From positions 1 through 55,738 of the forward strand of contig JAMQHL010000035.1 in assembly GCA_025993795.1 (NCBI GenBank): a stretch of 55,738 bases of DNA, in the 5' to 3' direction. Below the pieces are notes generated by a model that worked only from the letters and a program-made list of their open reading frames with translations, did not search any database and had not been told where the DNA came from. Below, piece by piece: positions 33,807-42,571 of the stretch (positions are counted from its first letter, which is position 1; every line of letters begins with the position of its first letter). Made by a program: the position numbers and the translations under genes. Origin of the DNA: Planctomycetota bacterium (GTDB taxonomy: Bacteria; Planctomycetota; UBA8742; UBA2392).

Positions 33807-33995
33807 TCAACTGCGGAACGGCTTGAACTCAGACGAATCCTCGGGTGCCGCCTCTTTGGGCACCGGGGGTTCGGGCGCAGGCCCTGGTGCTGAGGGCGCC
33901 GCAGGCGATGGCGCGGCCATCGACAAGCAGTAGTCGCCGCGTTTCTTTGAGCCGGTCAGTTTGCGGACTGCCCAACGGACGCCGCTTTCAAGTAG
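33807..33995 (-). pseudogene. Start-less reading frame upstream of dapB, possible gene remnant
   Basis: An open frame of about 61 codons after a stop, with coding-like content: a basic segment (SGVRWAVRKLTGSKKRGDYC) followed by a Pro/Ala-rich acidic tail ending SEFKPFRS. No ATG, GTG or TTG occurs ahead of the basic part in this frame. An ATG-TTG-TGA lies just upstream in the same frame and a different frame covers the preceding bases, so a frameshift or truncation has probably removed the beginning. It could also start internally at a much shorter ATG. Uncertain. Confidence 0.4.
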
Positions 33996-34083
33996 TCACA
34001 ACATGGATACACCTCACACAGAATAACATCCGGCGGGCGCAGTTGCTTCCCCTGCCGCGCCGGATCGGGCACAATAGTGGCGC

Positions 34084-35244
34084 ATGCGGTGGCTTTACCC
34101 AGACGAGCTGGACCACGAAGAAGCGGCTTCGCGCCGCGCCGTGATTTCCCGCATTGAGCACTGGTGGCAGGCCTTTGCCAGGCGCCGGCACGACATTGCC
34201 GCACTGTTCACCGGAGAGCAGGATTGGGACCTCGCGGCATTCATGCGCGAGCATCTCGAACGCGTCGATGAGCGACTGTCCTGGGAGTTCGGCCCGGCGC
34301 TGGCCGGCGACGGCGACCGGCTTGTCGTCACGCCGGAAGGCGACCTTCGTCTGAGGCCTCTGGTGGACGAAATCATCCGGCGCGCGCCCCGTCTTGATGG
34401 CTGGGAGTATTACCACTCACGCCTGGCCGAGCCGCTGGAGGTTGCGGTCAGCACAACCGAAGAACTCACCGAGCACGCGATGGGCCGCGTGAACGTCAGC
34501 GCCAGCGTGCGCTCGATGAACCGGGTAGACCTTGCCTTCTGGATGCCGGACGCCGCCGACAAGGAGTTCGCGCGCGCCCAAGCCGTGATTGCCACGGGCC
34601 ACCTGCTTGGCGAAGAGGCGCTGTCCCGCTGGATCGGCAATGTGGAGGTGCAGACGCAGCGAGAAGGTGACGCATGGATGCCGCTGGATGCGCTGCCGGG
34701 CACAGTATTCTCGGAAGTCGCGGGGATTGACTCAGTGCTGCCGGCAAAGCCGCTGCATGAGCTGGTAGACGAGCTGAAGTGGAGCCTGTGGCGGTTGACA
34801 CCGCCTGAGCGCCAGGACTACGCGCGGCATGAAGACCTGCTGATGGGCAGTTCAGCCCTGGATGAGATGTCGCACTGCGCGCAACTGGGAGTGCCGTTTG
34901 ATTCGCGGCGCTACAGCAAGGTCGGCGAGACTTTCGCCTACGTCAAGTTTGACGGCGAGGGCCGAAAAATGGCGGCGCGCATGCAAGAGCGCAAAGCCTT
35001 GGAGGCTGCCTTGAACACCGCGCTGGTGACGGCTGGCGTGGGCTGTGTGGTGGGTACCGGCACGGGGCGGCGATACAGCTATCTTGACCTGGCGCTTTCG
35101 GATGTGGCCAAGGCCCTGCCGCTGATTCGCGAAGTCGGCCGGAGCGTTGGGCTGGCGAAGCGCTCGTGGGTGCAGTTTCATGACGAGCATTTGGGCGACG
35201 AGTGGGCAGGCATCCATGAGGACACACCGCCCCCGCCGCGCTAA
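34084..35244 (+). CDS. Unknown 386-residue cytoplasmic protein
   Basis: 386 residues, no signal peptide or membrane helix. Not recognised. Tryptophan-rich N-terminus (MRWLYPDELDHEEAASR, HWWQAFARRRHDIAALF), then alternating alpha/beta with LDGWEYYHSRLAEPLEVAV, MNRVDLAFWMPDA and a C-terminal RYSYLDLALSDVAKALPLIRE segment. The fold looks like two related alpha/beta halves (about 1-190 and 200-386). Codon usage matches neighbours. Its stop overlaps by four bases with the convergent anti-sigma-like gene. Function unknown. Confidence 0.7.
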   Translation: MRWLYPDELDHEEAASRRAVISRIEHWWQAFARRRHDIAALFTGEQDWDLAAFMREHLERVDERLSWEFGPALAGDGDRLVVTPEGDLRLRPLVDEIIRRAPRLDGWEYYHSRLAEPLEVAVSTTEELTEHAMGRVNVSASVRSMNRVDLAFWMPDAADKEFARAQAVIATGHLLGEEALSRWIGNVEVQTQREGDAWMPLDALPGTVFSEVAGIDSVLPAKPLHELVDELKWSLWRLTPPERQDYARHEDLLMGSSALDEMSHCAQLGVPFDSRRYSKVGETFAYVKFDGEGRKMAARMQERKALEAALNTALVTAGVGCVVGTGTGRRYSYLDLALSDVAKALPLIREVGRSVGLAKRSWVQFHDEHLGDEWAGIHEDTPPPPR

Positions 35245-37154
35245 GGTTGAAGCCGCGCCACTTCCTTCACGTTTGCCGGGGCCGGCCCGCTGACCAGGCT
35301 TTCCTTCAGCACAATAGGCAGTTGCGTTTTCGGGACCTTGATCAGCAGGTAGGGCTGCTTGATGCCGGGGTCAACGCCGCTGGGCGCCCTGAGATGATAC
35401 GTGATCGTGTGTTCGGATGCTCCGGCCACAGTGGTTGTGTCAACGATGCGACTGATGCGCATGTCGCCGGGCAATGCGACAATCACGTTCTCGGTCTTCC
35501 AGTCAATCCAGTCCGGGTCGCGATTCTTGCGGCCCGACATGTCTTTGCACAGTTCCGTGAATTCTTGCTGGTTTCGTGCCAAGCCGAACGTGGCTTCGGA
35601 TGTGCCGCCAGTGAGTTCTGACTCAACGAAGTTCACGCCAAACTTGCGCTCAGAGTTCGTGATCGGGGTGCCCTCCTGCCACCGTGGCTCTTCCCCAAGC
35701 ATGCCGTAAACCGGATGCTCAATCACTATGTCCACGGCAAGGCGAGGCAAGGCCCACACGCCATAGATGTTCTCAAACTCCGGGTTGCCGCGAATCTGGG
35801 CCACAGGCGCAACTACGCGCAGTACGCCGCGTTTTGCACCGACACCGACGGTGAACAGCTGCATGCCGCCCTTCAGGCCCTTGACGCGCGTTCCGAAAGC
35901 GGCAAACGCGATGTACTTTCCGAAGTCCGGCGACGGCCACACCTGGTCAACCGGGCCGATAGCGGCCAGGGCGGCAGCCCACTCATCGACGTTCTGGATC
36001 ACGCGCACTTCATTCAGTGTCGGGCCACCGACTCCTGTGATTTCGAAGCCCGCGTTCCAGTGAAAGCTGGGGTCAGGCAGGCCTGTCATTTCCCGGTGTG
36101 CGACCTTCTTCCAGCGAGGGTTGATCTTCAGCCCCTGGAGGTTCTCCTCGACCACAACGGCGTAGTCCGTGGCTGGGAGAACAAAGAGTCCATATGGCGT
36201 GACAGCATCCGCGCCGTTCACGGTCTGGTACGTGTGCTCGTCAATGCGGACAGTGAATGTGGCGCCCTGCTCAAGAATCTCATGGACGTAGTAACCGCGG
36301 CTGTTGGTACCGTTGCCCCTGAATACAGCCAGCACCATCTCGGTCTTGAAGTCAACCGCCGGAACGGGCGCGGCGCGCCTGTTCTCTGACACGCGCCGGT
36401 GCTGGCTCCAGAGATTCTCCCAGCGGTCTATGTCCGTCACGAATTCTATGGACGGGCGGGTCATGCTGCTGTCGGCGCCGGTCCATTCGCGCAGGACGCG
36501 AAAGCTGTTGCCGCTCGGCACGTCCGGCTTCGGGTCGGGTTTCACGTCGGGCTTCTGGTCTTCGTCGGGCTCGTGCTGCTGTGCCGTCACGCGCTCGCCA
36601 TTGAACATTGCGCTGCCAGTGAACAGGCACAGGGCAAGGCTTCCGGCTGTGAGCCAGCGTTTCTTGTCGATAAGCATTTCGTTCTCCGTTGCGCTGAGTT
36701 CCAGTTGGTCTGCCAGTGAGTCCAGCATCCCGTTGCCGGGGATGCCGATGCCAGCGACGGCCCGCCCGTCCATGTCGCTTACGCGCCCGCCGCCGGCGCG
36801 CAACTCGGGCGCGCCGTTTGCCAGCAGGTACCAGCCGTCAGTAATTTCCACGTGGTCCGCACGCACGCGCCAGCTTGCGCCGTCGCTGGCGGTTACGCCC
36901 TCCGGCAGCGCATCGGGTCGCACGAGCAACCACGCCATCAAGCCGATGGCCAGCACGACCGACGCGGCCTGCAACAGCCGCCACGGCGTGATCAAACGGC
37001 CCCGGGGCGCAGGTTCTGTGCGCGATTCGGCTGTTGCGTCAGAAGTGTCGGGTAGCGTCAACCGCGCAAGCGTTTGCTCGATCAGGTCGGGCGGCTTGTG
37101 CCCGCCTAGCAGTTCTTGCAGGTCGAGCTCGATCAGTGTGTCGGCGTAGTTCAT
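35241..37154 (-). CDS. Anti-sigma-like membrane protein fused to a secreted domain (possible internal start)
   Basis: 637 residues. Its ATG overlaps the stop of the ECF sigma gene (ATGA), the usual arrangement of a cognate anti-sigma factor. Residues 1-55 are a short helical cytoplasmic part (LIELDLQELLGGHKPPDLIE), 60-78 a transmembrane helix (LLQAASVVLAIGLMAWLLV), and 80-159 a small periplasmic beta domain. At residue 160 a new signal-peptide-like segment appears (MLIDKKRWLTAGSLALCLF) with its own GGAG six bases before the ATG at 36677, followed by a Lys/Asp/Pro linker and a 430-residue beta-rich region. This looks like two genes joined by loss of a stop, or one frame with a second translation start. 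No zinc anti-sigma motif seen. Confidence 0.75.
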   Translation of the reverse strand: MNYADTLIELDLQELLGGHKPPDLIEQTLARLTLPDTSDATAESRTEPAPRGRLITPWRLLQAASVVLAIGLMAWLLVRPDALPEGVTASDGASWRVRADHVEITDGWYLLANGAPELRAGGGRVSDMDGRAVAGIGIPGNGMLDSLADQLELSATENEMLIDKKRWLTAGSLALCLFTGSAMFNGERVTAQQHEPDEDQKPDVKPDPKPDVPSGNSFRVLREWTGADSSMTRPSIEFVTDIDRWENLWSQHRRVSENRRAAPVPAVDFKTEMVLAVFRGNGTNSRGYYVHEILEQGATFTVRIDEHTYQTVNGADAVTPYGLFVLPATDYAVVVEENLQGLKINPRWKKVAHREMTGLPDPSFHWNAGFEITGVGGPTLNEVRVIQNVDEWAAALAAIGPVDQVWPSPDFGKYIAFAAFGTRVKGLKGGMQLFTVGVGAKRGVLRVVAPVAQIRGNPEFENIYGVWALPRLAVDIVIEHPVYGMLGEEPRWQEGTPITNSERKFGVNFVESELTGGTSEATFGLARNQQEFTELCKDMSGRKNRDPDWIDWKTENVIVALPGDMRISRIVDTTTVAGASEHTITYHLRAPSGVDPGIKQPYLLIKVPKTQLPIVLKESLVSGPAPANVKEVARLQP

Positions 37155-37651
37155 GGCTTCACCTGCGCTTCGATGCACTCGCGTAGCTGTTGACGGGTGC
37201 GCTTCAGCAATGACTTGGCGGCGTCCAGCGTCGTCTCGAGGGCCTGGGCCACTTCGGCTTCGCTGCGGTTGTGCGCGTACTTCAGCTCGATGGCCTGCCT
37301 GGAGCGCGCGGCCAGCTTCGCAAGGCAGCGTTGCAGCGAATCAAGCCGCGCGTCGGCGCTGCCTTGCGGCGATGCGGCGACCCACGCGGACTCAGCGGCG
37401 TCGGCATCCAAGGGTTGTTCGCGCGAGTCCTTGCGGCGACGGTTCAGCAGCAGGTTGCGCGCGGCTTTGCGCAGGTAGGCCGCCGTGCTCTCGCGCGAGA
37501 CTTCGTCAATCGGGTTCCGAAAGATGTAAAGGAAAGTTTCCTGTGCCAGGTCGTCGGCCAGTGACGGCTCAGCGCCGAGCAGGCGCAGGAAACGCCAGAC
37601 GTCGGCCTGGTGTTCGTGCATCAGGCGGATCAATGCCTCGTGTTGTGTCAT
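37151..37651 (-). CDS. ECF-type RNA polymerase sigma factor
   Basis: 166 residues; the ATG at 37651 has AGG nine bases upstream, and an in-frame ATG four codons earlier lacks one. Region 2 spans about 5-75 (ADVWRFLRLLGAEPSLADDL, AQETFLYIF), and region 4 spans about 105-160 (LAARSRQAIELKYAHNRSEA, EVAQALETTLDAAKSLLKR). Regions 1 and 3 are absent, as in extracytoplasmic-function sigma factors. Directs transcription of an envelope or stress regulon under control of the coupled downstream membrane protein. The small secreted Cys protein gene is divergent from it and may be a target. Confidence 0.9.
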   Translation of the reverse strand: MTQHEALIRLMHEHQADVWRFLRLLGAEPSLADDLAQETFLYIFRNPIDEVSRESTAAYLRKAARNLLLNRRRKDSREQPLDADAAESAWVAASPQGSADARLDSLQRCLAKLAARSRQAIELKYAHNRSEAEVAQALETTLDAAKSLLKRTRQQLRECIEAQVKP

Positions 37652-37838
37652 GAGAGCCTGCATCAGTACACAAGCACGCGAGGCATGCGGAAAGTGGCGA
37701 TGATTCTGGAATGACCGGGTGCACTTGTGCAAACCGGCAATGCCCAGCGCAGGCTTTGCGTGTTATTCGCGAGTTCTTTAAAATGTCGGGAACGCGCGGG
37801 TGGTCTTTGGCGTATCAGCGGCAACAGGAGATCGACCC

Positions 37839-38153
37839 ATGAAAACGCCCGCCCGATTCGCTGCCTCCCTGATTGCCGCCCTGGCCTTTTTGGCTGCGCC
37901 CACGTTTTCGGCTGATATGGCTGCCTGCCCGGCCTGCGAAGCCGAGCAAGTGCCAGCGACGCAGAGCCCGCCAGTTCTCGATGAGATTGTGGCACCCGCA
38001 CCGACCGCCTACCTGTGCGTTGATCCCGTGATCCCCGCGCCGACGTTCTATGTGTGCTGTGACCCCTCGGCCCTGCCTGAAGGCGGACGCTACACCATCG
38101 AAACCGAAGAAACGTTGCGCGACACAGTGACCGACGAAATCGTCGAGCAATAG
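37839..38153 (+). CDS. Small secreted Cys-containing protein
   Basis: 104 residues. The ATG at 37839 has AGGAG upstream and starts a signal peptide (MKTPARFAASLIAALAFLAA). The mature part holds a CxxC (ACPACEAE) and a repeated pattern PTAYLCVDP / PTFYVCCDP, five Cys in all, then an acidic tail. Disulphides or metal binding are likely. Divergent from the ECF sigma gene (187 bp between), so it could belong to that regulon. Not recognised as a family. Confidence 0.72.
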   Translation: MKTPARFAASLIAALAFLAAPTFSADMAACPACEAEQVPATQSPPVLDEIVAPAPTAYLCVDPVIPAPTFYVCCDPSALPEGGRYTIETEETLRDTVTDEIVEQ

Positions 38154-38155
38154 GA

Positions 38156-38443
38156 TCAGCCGTACAGTAACTTCCCGGTTACTACGAGCGCGGAACCGAC
38201 CATGGCCACGATGTTGGCGATGATCAGTACCCAGTTGCGCAGCATGAGCCCGTAGCCGAACCAGCTCGCGACCGCGCAGAAGGCGACCAGAAATGCGGCA
38301 AGCGAAACGTCGCGGGCCTGTTGCGACGCAAAGATGTTGTACGCCTGGATGTAAAAGAACAGGTTGCCGCCGATCCCGACCACGAACATGTAGCGACCGT
38401 AGAACCGGCGAAGCGGTGTTTCCGTGGCTGGTTGTGTTTGCAT
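38156..38443 (-). CDS. SemiSWEET-like PQ-loop sugar transporter
   Basis: 95 residues with three predicted membrane helices (YMFVVGIGGNLFFYIQAYNI, SLAAFLVAFCAVASWFGYGL, WVLIIANIVAMVGSALVV). Length and topology fit SemiSWEET half-transporters, which dimerise to move sugars in bacteria. The PQ motif proline is not present in the usual position (YIQAYNIF), but SLAAFLVAF and WFGYGLMLRNWVLIIANIVAM match the family pattern. It follows the porin-like gene by 28 bases on the same strand, suggesting joint solute uptake across both membranes. Substrate unknown. Confidence 0.78.
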   Translation of the reverse strand: MQTQPATETPLRRFYGRYMFVVGIGGNLFFYIQAYNIFASQQARDVSLAAFLVAFCAVASWFGYGLMLRNWVLIIANIVAMVGSALVVTGKLLYG

Positions 38444-38471
38444 GCAAGTGCCTCACCAGAGGCCGGGAAAC

Positions 38472-39911
38472 TCAGAACTCGAGAAAGAAGCCAAACCGCA
38501 AGCGCACACTCTGCCCCGCCGCCCGGTTGGGCTCAAGCTTTGACGGCAACCCGAAGCCCATCAGCTCATGGTCTTCCCGCTCGCTGAGCGTGAAAATGCC
38601 GAACGCCGTGACCGTGGGAAACACCCGCACCGATAGCTCGAACTCAAAGCCCTTGATGTTTGTGTTGCGCGATTCGTTGTTGAACTCGGGCACCAGAGCG
38701 TCGGCTTCAATGTAGAAATAGCGGGCGCTGACATGGAAGTCCCAGCGCTCTTCGAACTGTTCCATGCCCCAGCTTGCGCCTACGTCGAAAGCGATGTCGT
38801 TTTCTTCGCCGTTTCGCGGGTTCTGGCGCACGGCATGAAAGTTGAGCACGCCGTGGGCCCATACCTTGACGCGTGCGCGCCTTGTGCGCAGCAGCACGAA
38901 CTCGGCATAGGCTTCGCCGATCAGGAACTGTGACTGCACCTTGCCGCGTTCATCCAGCACATTGGTCGTCTTCTGGATGTAGCCGAGGCCCAGGTTCTCC
39001 GAGAATTTCTCTTCGCCGTCGTACCAGTGAATGCCCGCAGCAACCCGGAACTCGATGTCGCTGTTCACATCCGGGGAAATCTTGCCGTCCTTGGTGCGCT
39101 CCAGTTGTTCAAAGGGCGCAAAGTCCATCCGGAACTGTGCCCCCAGATAAACCGGGGGAGTGTCGGTGTCGATGGCGGGTAAGCCGACGCTGTTTTGTGC
39201 GAGGTAACTCTGCAGACCAATCACCTCAAGCCGGGGGATAATGCGCCGCCACGAATCCGGCAGAAACTTGTCAATCCGCAGGCGTTGCGACAGGCCCTGG
39301 AAGTGATAGTCGCGGTCAAACAGGATTTCCGTTCCGGCATAGGGACTGGGAAAGCGCCCTGCGGTCACGATAAACCGGCGCTCAAGCTGAAACTCGATCA
39401 GAAACCGGTCCACCGCCAGCGTCGGGTTCGCCCCGAAGCCAGGCAGCGGCAGCCACGCCAGCGTCGGCACGGGCTTTCCGGCGCCATCGACGGCGCCCGT
39501 GGTAAGGCGCAGGTCGTACCGTACCAGTTGGCCTGCCAGGTCAAACGCCGTGCCGAAGACGCCAAGGTGCAGGCGGAACTCAGGGCGACTGAACGTCTCG
39601 GTCTGGCTTTCAAACAACATGTGGTAGCGCAGGCCGATATCGCCGTACAGGTTGACGAGCGCTTCGCGGCGCAGTTCATCGTCAAGCGACTGCCGCTCCT
39701 GCTCGCCGACGCGGTCACGGAGGTTTGAAAGCTCGGCTTCAAGGCGGGCCAGGCGGGTCTTCAGGTCCTCGATGGTGGGGTCTTCATCCTGTGCCAGCAC
39801 AGGGCAGGCGCAAAACGCCAGGATCAGCGCGAGAAAATACTGTAGAGGACGTAGACGAACAGGGCGCCCAGCGCAAACGTCACGCCCGAGATTCCGACCA
39901 GCGTCTTCCAC
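38472..39911 (-). CDS. Porin-like outer-membrane protein with coiled-coil N-terminus
   Basis: 479 residues from a GTG at 39911 that has a perfect AGGAGG four bases upstream; the start lies 88 bases inside the preceding gene. Residues 20-41 are a signal sequence (LRPLQYFLALILAFCACPVL), about 45-85 a coiled coil (IEDLKTRLARLEAELSNLRD) like the trimerising/periplasmic helix of many porins of peptidoglycan-linked type, and the rest a beta-barrel with alternating strands ending SVRLRFGFFLEF, an aromatic C-terminus typical of outer-membrane barrels. Probable solute channel; adjoining SemiSWEET gene supports a transport role. Specificity unknown. Confidence 0.78.
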   Translation of the reverse strand: MEDAGRNLGRDVCAGRPVRLRPLQYFLALILAFCACPVLAQDEDPTIEDLKTRLARLEAELSNLRDRVGEQERQSLDDELRREALVNLYGDIGLRYHMLFESQTETFSRPEFRLHLGVFGTAFDLAGQLVRYDLRLTTGAVDGAGKPVPTLAWLPLPGFGANPTLAVDRFLIEFQLERRFIVTAGRFPSPYAGTEILFDRDYHFQGLSQRLRIDKFLPDSWRRIIPRLEVIGLQSYLAQNSVGLPAIDTDTPPVYLGAQFRMDFAPFEQLERTKDGKISPDVNSDIEFRVAAGIHWYDGEEKFSENLGLGYIQKTTNVLDERGKVQSQFLIGEAYAEFVLLRTRRARVKVWAHGVLNFHAVRQNPRNGEENDIAFDVGASWGMEQFEERWDFHVSARYFYIEADALVPEFNNESRNTNIKGFEFELSVRVFPTVTAFGIFTLSEREDHELMGFGLPSKLEPNRAAGQSVRLRFGFFLEF

Positions 39912-42499
39912 AGCGCCTCCTGGGTCCAGCCAATGCCGATGTCTTCACTGACGGCAACACCCGCCAAGTGACCTTCTATCTCGCCTGTTCGGCCGCGCGA
40001 GTCAACCTCCTCCCAGATCGATTCCAGGTCTCCACTCAGGCGGCCTGATGCGGCAGCGACGGGTACGGCTGTGTGCGTCCCGCTGCGGCGGTCTTCTTCC
40101 CACTCAGCTTCCACGGCTTCGCGCAGGGCTGACGACGCAGCCACCAGCTCGTCCAGGTCAGCCGGGAGGGCAGGCCGGGCCAAAGGCAGCTCAACGCCGT
40201 CAAGTCTCTGGGATGCTTCGCGGATGATGTCCTCAAGCGAAGCCGGGGTCCCGCCCAGTTTGTGCTCAATGCGATCAACCAGGTCGCCGATGGCGCGGGT
40301 AGGTACGCGCTTGCGTCCTGAGCGTGTGGTGCCTGTGGGCCGGGTGCTTGCGGCGTCTTCGGCCGGGGGCGTGACCGGTGCCGGTTGCGGAACAACCTCA
40401 AACTCATCGGTGTCGTGCAGGTCGGCAGATTCACTAACCGCGGGTGCTTCGATTGCCGTGTCGGCGGAAGGGGCGGCGCGGCGCGTGCTCACGGCTTCAA
40501 GGTCTGTGCGTGACTGCTCGCTGGCCGTGCGAAGTCGTGCAGCGACCTCTTCGGCCTGCTGGATCAGCCGCATGGTCTCCTGCCGTTCTTCGCGCACGCG
40601 TCGGGCCAGCGCGTCAGTGATTCGGCGACCGCTTTCAGGTGCTTTGCGGCCAGAAGCCGATGCAGCGCTGACGGGCTTCCGCCGGTCAGAGGGCCGGTGC
40701 TCGGCCAATGTCGGGCGCAGGGTTGTGCCACCGCGCGGCAGGGGCGGCTCTGCAACTGCCGGTTCGGCAACGTCTGCAACGCTGACTTCTGGTTCGTCGG
40801 GGTAGAAGTTCCGCTCTTGGTCTTCAATCACCGGGGCGGCAGGTTCTGACGCGGGTTTCTTGATGACTCGCTCGGTGATGCGGTCCTTGCCCTGAGGGTC
40901 CGGCTCGCGGTCGGTGTATTCGTCTTGTGTGTCAAGTTCATCGTCAAGTTCGGCGTCCGTATCGAGTGACGCCTCGAGCTCTGAATCAAAGAATGATGCG
41001 TCTGGTTCCGCTGTGTCGGGCGCAAAAAGCTCGGGCACCAGGCGCTGTGAGGCAACGTACTCCGCGCGCTGCTTGAAGTCGGTATGCACGCGCTCAGGCT
41101 CGGGCAGTGGTTCCGGCTGTTGCCCCGCATCTGGGCGCTCGGCGCGCTTGCGTTCAGCCCTGCTGCGGGTGCTGTAGTCGGCGGCTGTATCAGATGCTCC
41201 CAGCTGCTTGCCCGGGGGCGGGCCGCTGTCTGCGGGCTGCAACTCGCCCGACGTCTCGCCGGACTTCGCCGCTGCGGTTTCGCTCCTGGACAGAATGTCT
41301 GCCACGTAGAACTTCTGGGTGTCTCTGCCCGAGGCGTGGCGTTCAGGCGCGACGGCGTCCAGTTGGGGTGGTTCATTGCCACGGCTGGCGACGATGCGGG
41401 TAGCCGCCTCGCTGCCTGTGGGTTGCGGCAGGCGCGGCGGACGGCGGTCTTCTTCGCGGAATTTGTCGGTGTCCTGGCGGTCGGCTTCGTCGATATCGTC
41501 GACAGCGTCCAGGGCTGCGGGCTCAAGGGGCTGCGGCGCCAAGTCCGGTTCGAGCGCCGGTTCAAGGTCCAGCGGCTGGCCGCTGTTGACGACGTTGGGC
41601 GAAATCGTCGGGAACGGTTGGCGCAGCGGTCCCTGGGGCCCGCGTGTGTTGTTCAGGCTCTGTGTCTGGTTGTAGAAATTCACCGTGTCCCGCACCACGC
41701 TTTGCGGATTGCGCGGGTCAAGGTCCATGCGCGGATCGACCTTTGAGGTGATCTTCTCATCTTCCGGGTCGCGGCCTTCGCGGACGACCAGCCCTGTTTC
41801 TTCCTCGCCGCTGTCAGCATCTGAGAGCAGGTCATTGACGCTGAGGCGGTCCTGCTCGGGCAGGTGTTCGGCCTGCATTTCCAGCATCCCGGTATCGCGC
41901 TCAGCGGGGTTGTATGGCCGTTTGCCGCCGGGCAATTCGTCCGTGCGGGGTCGAACGGTTGGCAGGCTCTTGCGCTGCTTCGCAGTCGCGTAGTCGGTTT
42001 CGTCCTCTTCGTCGAGGGTATCGATGGTGTCGAGTTCGGGCGAAGTCAAGTCAGGCACGCTGTCCAGCTCTTGCACCGGGCTCAGGTCAAGCGACTGCAA
42101 TTCGCCCGGTTCGACATCCAGCGACATGGGCTGCGCCGAGGGCGCCAGCGGGGCAGGCGAGTGCATGGGCTCTGGTGAAAGCAGCGGCTCAGGCTCCATG
42201 AACGCCGTGTCCATGGGCTCAGGCGTCATTTCCGCAAAGGGTTGTTCGTCAAAGACGGTGTCAGAGGCCGCAGGCATGGTTCGGTGCCCGTTGCCGCCGG
42301 GATAGGGCGCGATTTCTGTGTCCGTGCTGCCGTGGCGCCCGTTATCGCCGTTGCCGTCTTCGAAACTGCCGGTGTCGGCGGGCTGCAATTGGCCTGAGCC
42401 CTCAAGAAACGTGGCAAAACCAGAGACATGGTCCGCGCTCTCGCCCGGGAAGTGCCCGGTGAGGTCGTCGCGCTTAGCTTTTCCAAGGTCTCGCGGCAT
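39824..42499 (-). CDS. Large acidic, disordered tail-anchored protein
   Basis: 891 residues from the ATG at 42499 (an in-frame GTG 20 codons earlier is possible). Residues 1-630 are highly acidic and Pro/Ser/Thr-rich with no globular motif, punctuated by conserved-looking patches (NFYNQTQSLNN, TQKFYVADILSR, RNFYPDEPEV). Residues about 640-700 contain a basic helical coiled-coil-like stretch (RITDALARRVREERQETMRLI, RLIQQAEEVAARLRTA), and about 750-820 a helical domain. A single transmembrane helix closes the protein (LWKTLVGISGVTFALGALFV, then YVLYSIFSR), making it tail-anchored with the acidic part on the cytoplasmic side. Function unknown; possibly a scaffold. Overlaps the porin gene. Confidence 0.75.
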   Translation of the reverse strand: MPRDLGKAKRDDLTGHFPGESADHVSGFATFLEGSGQLQPADTGSFEDGNGDNGRHGSTDTEIAPYPGGNGHRTMPAASDTVFDEQPFAEMTPEPMDTAFMEPEPLLSPEPMHSPAPLAPSAQPMSLDVEPGELQSLDLSPVQELDSVPDLTSPELDTIDTLDEEDETDYATAKQRKSLPTVRPRTDELPGGKRPYNPAERDTGMLEMQAEHLPEQDRLSVNDLLSDADSGEEETGLVVREGRDPEDEKITSKVDPRMDLDPRNPQSVVRDTVNFYNQTQSLNNTRGPQGPLRQPFPTISPNVVNSGQPLDLEPALEPDLAPQPLEPAALDAVDDIDEADRQDTDKFREEDRRPPRLPQPTGSEAATRIVASRGNEPPQLDAVAPERHASGRDTQKFYVADILSRSETAAAKSGETSGELQPADSGPPPGKQLGASDTAADYSTRSRAERKRAERPDAGQQPEPLPEPERVHTDFKQRAEYVASQRLVPELFAPDTAEPDASFFDSELEASLDTDAELDDELDTQDEYTDREPDPQGKDRITERVIKKPASEPAAPVIEDQERNFYPDEPEVSVADVAEPAVAEPPLPRGGTTLRPTLAEHRPSDRRKPVSAASASGRKAPESGRRITDALARRVREERQETMRLIQQAEEVAARLRTASEQSRTDLEAVSTRRAAPSADTAIEAPAVSESADLHDTDEFEVVPQPAPVTPPAEDAASTRPTGTTRSGRKRVPTRAIGDLVDRIEHKLGGTPASLEDIIREASQRLDGVELPLARPALPADLDELVAASSALREAVEAEWEEDRRSGTHTAVPVAAASGRLSGDLESIWEEVDSRGRTGEIEGHLAGVAVSEDIGIGWTQEALWKTLVGISGVTFALGALFVYVLYSIFSR

Positions 42500-42571
42500 G
42501 GTTTCGGCCCGCCAAGGGCCATTCCTCAGTATAGCGAAAATGCCAGCCGCAAGAGCCACCGAATCCCGGTT

